The translations under genes were made by a program, and so were the position numbers. From the NCBI GenBank assembly GCA_037976565.1, contig CP137679.1, positions 27,463,539 to 27,527,538 of the forward strand: a stretch of DNA of 64,000 nucleotides. The letters are read 5' to 3'. Below the pieces are notes generated by a model. That model saw only the letters and a program-made list of their open reading frames with translations, was not told where the DNA came from and searched no databases. This document shows positions 58,776-64,000 of this stretch, in pieces (position 1 is the first letter of the stretch; each line of letters begins with the position of its first letter). Origin of the DNA: Mesocentrotus franciscanus. Taxonomy: Eukaryota; Echinodermata; Echinoidea; Camarodonta; Strongylocentrotidae.

Positions 58776-61722
58776 AACTTTGATGAAATAAAGCTCGGAG
58801 GAAGTCTTGTAGGAGCAAATTTCCAGTCGCCCTTTGTATTCTACAGCAGAAATCTACATGTCTGTGATGGTAATATTTCATATTGATCTGTAGATGACTG
58901 TTTGTGAGTGACCCATAAATAGCAACTACTTTCAAAGGATTAACCTAACACAATTTCAGTTGCCTTTTGCATCACCTATTGAAATGTGCGAACATGACAG
59001 TGAAGTATTAATGTGATGAACATGATTTCTATGGGACATACAACAGGGTATTGAAATTGCCCTTGAGTTGATTTTTCAAAATAAGTTGCGATCATGTTTT
59101 GGAACTTTCGCAAAGTAAGTGAGATTTGTGAAGTTCCATTTTCTGAAAATGATTGAATTAAAATTTACGTTTATAGCAATATGCAAAAGTTTCTTACTGC
59201 AAAAATGGTCATTGTTAAATAATTTACAAAAGTTGCTGGTTGCACAGTCTCAGGACCTTTTTGAAATATTTTTTTGTTTAAATCGTGTTTTAGGTCGCTA
59301 ACTTCTTGCCCCTCTTATCTTCCTCTTTCCTTTGTATACTCACAAAACAAATCCACTTGCACTTACATTTTTGTAGGGCAGGCACGGTTTCAGATACAGC
59401 ACTTAAGGTATCTGTTTCACGCTGATTGATTTTATCATTGTATTAGCCAAAGTCATTGAAGAAAAGTCAAGTCCTCATTGTAGTTCAGAAGTCAGAAGAA
59501 ACATGCTGGCATATTGTCAGACTTGTCAGTCCATTAGGACAAATCTTCTAGGAACCTTGGGATAAGGGTCTCTTGTAAATTTGATAACTTTTGCAAGGAA
59601 ACTCAATGCTGCCGGTGGATTTCTTTGAGAGGGGTGTCTTTGCTCATATTTCTGCTTTAGAAAGCACTTGATCTTCACTTCTAAAATGCGATCATGTATA
59701 GATTGTGAAAAGTCGATACATTGAGTAATTCCACTTGTTATGGCTGAATACGTATTAAAGAGAATAAAACACATGCTCAATATCTATAGATTCTTTTTAA
59801 ATACTTCAAGAAAACTTTGTAGCGTCACTAGATATTTCTATGTATTTATTGTTAACTTGAGAACACCATACTCTTTATGATAACGATTGTGTATTGACTA
59901 TTGGAGGATACCATACAATCCATGATGACTGAAATCATGCAATATACATGTACAATGCTAGTGAACACACATATCATAACTTTGTAGTATTTCAGCACAC
60001 TGTCATCAAACATTATAAACTCTTTGTGTACATTATAGTAACTGAATTAAAACCCTTTTTTCATAGCTCTCAGCACATGATGAAATATAATGTGTTGCAA
60101 ACCAGAGGTTTGGGCATCACAAACAACAAACATTTTCTCACCTTTAAAATTTGTTAATTGTCGCCAATTGTGCCTTTCCCTCATAAACATATTATTTTGT
60201 ACTCTGTTTATTTATTTGATATGTTTTGTGGCCCCTTTCACGGTATGGTTTTCTCATTTGTTTCCCTATATATTTTTTCGTATCATTCAAAAGGGACCTG
60301 AGTTATTGACCTTCTGGCTCTCACCAGAGTGAAGTGCCCTTCAAGCTGTACTAGCTTGCCCTATTTAAAATTGTGCCGGGGAAGAAGTTGACCACCAAAT
60401 GCAAATCATATTTGCCTATGGCCATGTATTCACTTTGGCATCAATTGTTTTTCTTTCTGGAGAGGGAGGGGAGGGGGGAAAAATTTACAAGCAAACTCTT
60501 TATTTTCTTGACATTTCCTCTCTTGCATCAATCTCAGGAGGGCAGCACATTTCTCGCAAATCAGCCCACAGCCTTGGTATTGATCGATAAAAATTTGATG
60601 AGCCTCCCAATAGTGACACTTGGATTACGCCGTGCAGACGCCTTAATGAATGCCTAGTTTGAAAGCAAATGTTGTCTGTCTATCGTCTATAGGTCAACCC
60701 TTTTAAACGTACCCCAGGAGGAAATAGACATGGAATCTTCAAAATATTTGTGTCTGGTATTAAATCATTTTATTCTGCTGGTTACACATGTACATTTACA
60801 TGCATATAGAATCTTGGTATTTTACTGTCTTCAATAAATTCCTCTGTCAACTGTGATTTTTGTTTTGTTGACTTTTTCCTTCTTTTTCCTGGTATCTTCA
60901 ATTGGCCTGATATGAAAGATAAACATGAAATATAGCCACTGTCTAGCAGAAGCAGATCTGGGATTCTGTAACATAAAAATGGTAGGGGGGGGTTATATTC
61001 TGAAAATTATCTGACAAGCCAAAAGGAAAAGGTTATCAGATTGTCTGTTTAGGTTACTTTTTGGGTAAAGCAATTGAGGGGCATAAGAACACAATAGGGG
61101 CACATTTATCACTATGCCACATTGGATTTTAAGGATGCCCCCCATCAGCGAAAGTGAAATTCTGTTAAATTAATCTACCTTTCTCCGCTGACATGTAACA
61201 AGATAGGACTTCAGGTTTTTTTGGTCAGTGTTTGTGGACCTGCTTCCTTCTTCCTCTGAATGAAATGAATAAACATCCTTCCCTCCTTCTTCCCTGATTT
61301 AGCATCCTCCGTAAGTGCTCATCATTAAAAATCCATACATTTTAGATATGCTTAAGGGAACCTTCTCCCGAGAAGGGAGTTAACTTTCCCTACGCAATTG
61401 CATTTTTGATGCTCCAATGGCTCTGGAAATGACATGCACATTCGTCTAGCATCTCTAACAAGAGATCAATGTGAGTGACTGACTCATTGTCCAGCTACAC
61501 ACTGTCTAAACATCTGTCTAAACATGCCCCAAAAATAATTTGTGTGGTCTATCAAACAAATGACAATATTACTGAGACCACGCCTTATGAGTGATGAAGT
61601 AACAAATATCATGATGAATCAATGCTCTCTTTTATTAACTATAGTTAATGTTTACTAATATTTGTGTATCTACGTTTATACTTACTGTTTTTTATGTTTC
61701 TGGTTTCTTAATCTTCCTTTAA

Positions 61723-62235
61723 AGATACTATGTCCCTTTTGCAGCCAACATCAAATTCTGTAGAACTTTGCAGGAATTATGAATATGTCATGTATGTCCT
61801 ATCTTTGAAATTTAAACGTTAGCAGTGTCCTAATATTCAAATTATGCAAGGAAACCTGTTTACTTGCTAGACTTCACTGTCAGACACTATTGAGTGACTG
61901 ACTGCTTTTTTCATCTTTGGTAATAACATACATAAAATGAGCTGTAAAGGGTACATGAGCATTTGTCTACATCAATAACCCACTTCTTGTAATGGCCAAA
62001 ATTAAACTGATTGAATCTTTGCATAAAACGTACGACCATTCGGTACAATGGTCTGAAAAATCAGACTATTACTTACTGGCTCTATAGCTCCTAAGTCGAT
62101 TCGACAACTAATAGTCGTTATTTTCCCACTTAAAGACATTTTCAAGCCCCCCTTTTTTTAGGGAAGTTCTAAATTAGTATTGTCTTTCAAATGCCGTTGG
62201 AATTTAACCTTTTCATTTTTTTGGCCTGCAAACCT
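61723..62235. mobile_element. TTAA-type MITE family C next to HS2ST exon 3
   Basis: It is bounded by TTAA (61719-61722, 62236-62239). It begins AGATACTATGTCCC and ends TTGGCCTGCAAACCT; the ATGGGACATAGT part of its right end is deleted. It ends 60 bp before exon 3, so only the short stretch 62240-62295 is left for branch point and polypyrimidine tract. Confidence 0.85.
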
Positions 62236-62295
62236 TTAAGAAGTTTGGTACTAATTTATTATTCCATTGTATTATTTTCTCTTTGTCTCTTTCAG

Positions 62296-62381
62296 ATCGG
62301 TATAGTTAGGAATATCTCCAATTGGTCAGCCAAGCAACCTGGTTTCTACCATGGGCACTTTGCATACATTGATTTCCCAAG
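62296..62381 (+). CDS. HS2ST1: Heparan sulfate 2-O-sulfotransferase, exon 3 (catalytic histidines)
   Basis: It encodes residues 125-152 and two bases of codon 153: IGIVRNISNWSAKQPG, then FYHGHFAYIDFP. YHGH (residues 142-145) is the HS2ST signature; His145 corresponds to the catalytic base of vertebrate HS2ST (His142), and His143 to the neighbouring conserved His. NIS at 130 matches a conserved glycosylation site; NWS at 133 adds a second sequon. The acceptor is CTCTTTCAG and the donor AG|GTAAGT, phase 2. Confidence 0.95.
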
Positions 62382-63429
62382 GTAAGTCTGACATTTCTGT
62401 AAACTATCTGAATTTATTACATAATATTACTAAAATTTATTTAATCTTTGCAGTTATGTTTGCTGAATTTCAGAACCAAAGTATCCCCAAAGATTTGTAG
62501 AAATCTGGACATGGCCCATTATGCATGTATTCTTGGATGTGAATGCTAGGAAATTTGTATTTGTAGATTTCAGAATATGCCCATTTACATGGACTTCTTA
62601 AGGTTGTTCACCCTTCCTCTTTACCATACTCTCATGTACCATCTCTCAAAAGCAGAAGCAGATTGTCACAAGATCTGGACATCTGTCTTTCTAGCCTTCA
62701 AGTGAGGCTGAGCTGCCCCTATCGATATGCCTCCTCTCAGCTTTCTAATAAAGGACATGTATCAGATCTACAGGGTTATATTATTTCTTGCACTGATCAA
62801 TATACTGGTGTTTCTGGTTTGAATTAAGGCTTGGAGAAAGAGGCACAACAGATAGCTATGAAACACACAAATACACCAGAACAGGGAGATTCCATGCAAT
62901 GTGTCGCATACAACACAATGAAACTTATCCATTCATTTCTTCCAAAAATGAAAATCTCTTTATGTGACCGTGGACTATAAATGGATTAAAATATGTAGGC
63001 CTATGTTGTACAGGAATCGTACAGAATCACCCAGCAGAAAAAAAATATACCTCTAGGAAGCTCACAGAGAGTTCTATGGATCACATTTATAAGCTTTTCA
63101 AAATTATAATCAAGAACAAACTGACTTTCAGAGTAGGAATATTACCTTTTCTATGAATTCTTATTCTAAGAGCTCCTGTAAACTGAAAGAAGAAGGAAAA
63201 AAAAGGGGGGGGGGAGAAGAAGAAAAGAAAAAAAAAAAAAAAAAATCATTGTTTACAACCAAGAATTAATGAAATGCCCAGCCCAGCCTTCCTAGTAGTG
63301 ATATACTTCCTTGAAATATGAACATTTATGTATATCTCTGACTTCCCTGTTCATTTAAATATCTTTTGTAGAATCCTGCTAATGAATCAATTGCATATGG
63401 ATGGTTTTTATATCCTTTTGTCACTCCAG
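62382..63429 (+). other. HS2ST intron 3
   Basis: 1048 bp with GTAAGT and CACTCCAG ends. It contains an A/G-rich low-complexity block at about 63187-63246 with a G11 run and long A runs. No gene or element was recognised. Confidence 0.85.
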
Positions 63430-63568
63430 ATTTGGCTCGCAGGTAAACCCAATATACATCAACATGGTACGTTCACCGCTAGACAGGTTTATTTCCTATT
63501 ACTACTTTCTGAGGCATGGGGATGATTTCAGACCAAGCCTATCAAGACATAGAGCGAGGAGTAACGAG
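63430..63568 (+). CDS. HS2ST1: Heparan sulfate 2-O-sulfotransferase, exon 4 (PAPS 3'-phosphate site)
   Basis: It completes Arg153 and encodes residues 154-199: FGSQVNPIYINMVRSPLDRF, then ISYYYFLRHGDDFRPSLSRH. IYINMVR...RFIS is the 3'-phosphate binding segment, with Arg167 and Ser175 in the places of Arg164 and Ser172 of vertebrate HS2ST. YYYFLRxGDDxRP is highly specific for HS2ST. The usual RDP is RSP here (Ser168 replaces Asp). The donor is GAG|GTGAGC, phase 0. Confidence 0.95.
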
Positions 63569-63937
63569 GTGAGCTACGTCATACTGTGTTTTACAAAAAT
63601 GTATTATTTTGATGGTAACGCAGAGGCTCTTCCTCCAAGGCTTTTTTTCCCTCTTATGCCGTAGTTTGAGAGTTTGTTAATTAGGATATGATGGTTTATC
63701 GTATCGAAAGCCTTGGAGAAGTCCAGGAACAACCCCACTGTGTGTTCCAATTTACTTAAGTAGTAACAGTCCACATGGGAAAATAGTGAAATGATATTAT
63801 TGAAAAATTAAATAAGTGAACTAATTCAAGTAGAATTAATGCTCTATGAGTTCATTGCAGACAATGTAGGCTGGTCTAATGTGTATCTTAATGAAATCAA
63901 TTTTTCCCTAATTTTCTTTTCTCACTTTCTCTGCCAG
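63569..63937 (+). other. HS2ST intron 4
   Basis: 369 bp with GTGAGC and TCTGCCAG ends. About a third of it is the antisense LINE fragment at 63650-63775. Confidence 0.85.
63650..63775 (-). mobile_element. LINE reverse-transcriptase motif A fragment in intron 4
   Basis: The minus strand reads LSKLEHTVGLFLDFSKAFDT, then INHHILINKLSNYGIRGK. This is the classical LINE polymerase block with the catalytic Asp of motif A in FLDFSKAFDT and the NH-ILL-KL-YGIRG block after it. Sequence on both sides does not continue the polymerase, so only about 40 codons survive. Confidence 0.85.
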
Positions 63938-64000
63938 ACGCTTGATGAATGTGTTATGAGACAAGGCTTTGACTGCGCACCAGAGCGGATGTGGATACAA
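63938..64000 (+). CDS. HS2ST1: Heparan sulfate 2-O-sulfotransferase, exon 5 (cut by window end)
   Basis: Residues 200-220 read TLDECVMRQGFDCAPERMWI and continue past the window. It matches the (T)xDEC...DCAPExxW segment of HS2ST; Cys204 and Cys212 are the cysteines equivalent to Cys201 and Cys209, which form a disulfide in the vertebrate enzyme. The remaining ~135 residues (IPFFCGH onward in known proteins) must lie to the right. Confidence 0.93.

Larger units (their letters stand above)
20781..62295 (+). other. HS2ST intron 2 (41.5 kb)
   Basis: It is bounded by a GTGAGT donor and a CTCTTTCAG acceptor. Protein continuity (QDQ to IGIVRN) matches known HS2ST without a missing segment, so no coding exon of this gene is expected inside. 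Stretches not listed separately (for example 20800-22650, 28300-29060, 29430-31670, 32520-33770, 34110-35370, 44180-44970, 51830-52920, 53230-54500, 57560-58330, 58780-61720) are AT-rich with no supported gene. Confidence 0.75.

Noticed and set aside
20533..63568. Uronyl 2-sulfotransferase (UST) as the identity of the sulfotransferase
   Set aside because: The PKTGSTSF loop, GFYHGH and YYYFLRxGDDxRP are HS2ST-type; UST has a GKCGS-type loop and lacks YHGH. An HS2ST/Pipe-like paralogue remains possible.
1..64000. tRNA, rRNA, CRISPR arrays, bacterial operons or viral genes
   Set aside because: No cloverleaf, rRNA-like, spaced-repeat or prokaryotic coding pattern was seen by reading; a tRNAscan/Infernal run would be decisive. 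LINE fragments are the only reverse-transcriptase traces.

Overview
This is animal nuclear DNA: AT-rich, gene-poor, with spliced exons, very large introns, microsatellites and many transposable elements. The one clearly recognisable host gene is a heparan sulfate 2-O-sulfotransferase (HS2ST1-like) on the + strand. Its sequence, the long introns, the MITE families and the frequent self-complementary (TGTACA)n runs suggest a marine invertebrate deuterostome, most likely an echinoderm such as a sea urchin. That organism call is an inference, not a proof.

Layout. 1-7200 is intergenic and full of repeats: a LINE endonuclease fragment running off the left edge, a decayed LINE tail, a 1-kb fold-back element and several MITEs. 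The HS2ST gene follows, with a TATA-like box at 7202. Its exons are 7606-7729, 20533-20780, 62296-62381, 63430-63568 and 63938-64000 (cut by the window end). All four introns have GT/AG ends, and the phases 1, 0, 2, 0 join exactly into 220 codons. These cover the type II membrane anchor, stem, PAPS-binding loop, catalytic YHGH and 3'-phosphate site. Intron 1 is 12.8 kb and intron 2 is 41.5 kb.

Intron 2 is the interesting part. It holds several old local tandem duplications (units of about 150, 180, 240 and 246 bp) interrupted by MITEs, TTAA-flanked elements nested in palindromic elements, and a 500-N assembly gap flanked by an exact 74-bp duplication.

Two large composite elements stand out. 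(1) A 4.9-kb element at 39101-44028 has 1.1-1.2 kb inverted arms carrying clusters of the palindrome GCAWACGTWTGC. It is flanked by a 6-bp AGAGGA duplication and interrupts a minus-strand ORF that reads on across the other flank. (2) A 3.84-kb element at 45606-49445 has CAGTCAGACCGCAGCG terminal inverted repeats and a 4-bp CTCT duplication. It sits inside a CR1/L2/Rex1-type LINE whose reading frame is restored exactly when the element and one duplication are removed. This element carries a minus-strand two-exon gene model for an unrecognised 64-residue protein, with good start context, donor, acceptor and polyadenylation signal.

No rRNA, tRNA, CRISPR or prokaryotic feature was seen. Element boundaries were read by eye and may be off by a few bases where no target-site duplication is stated.
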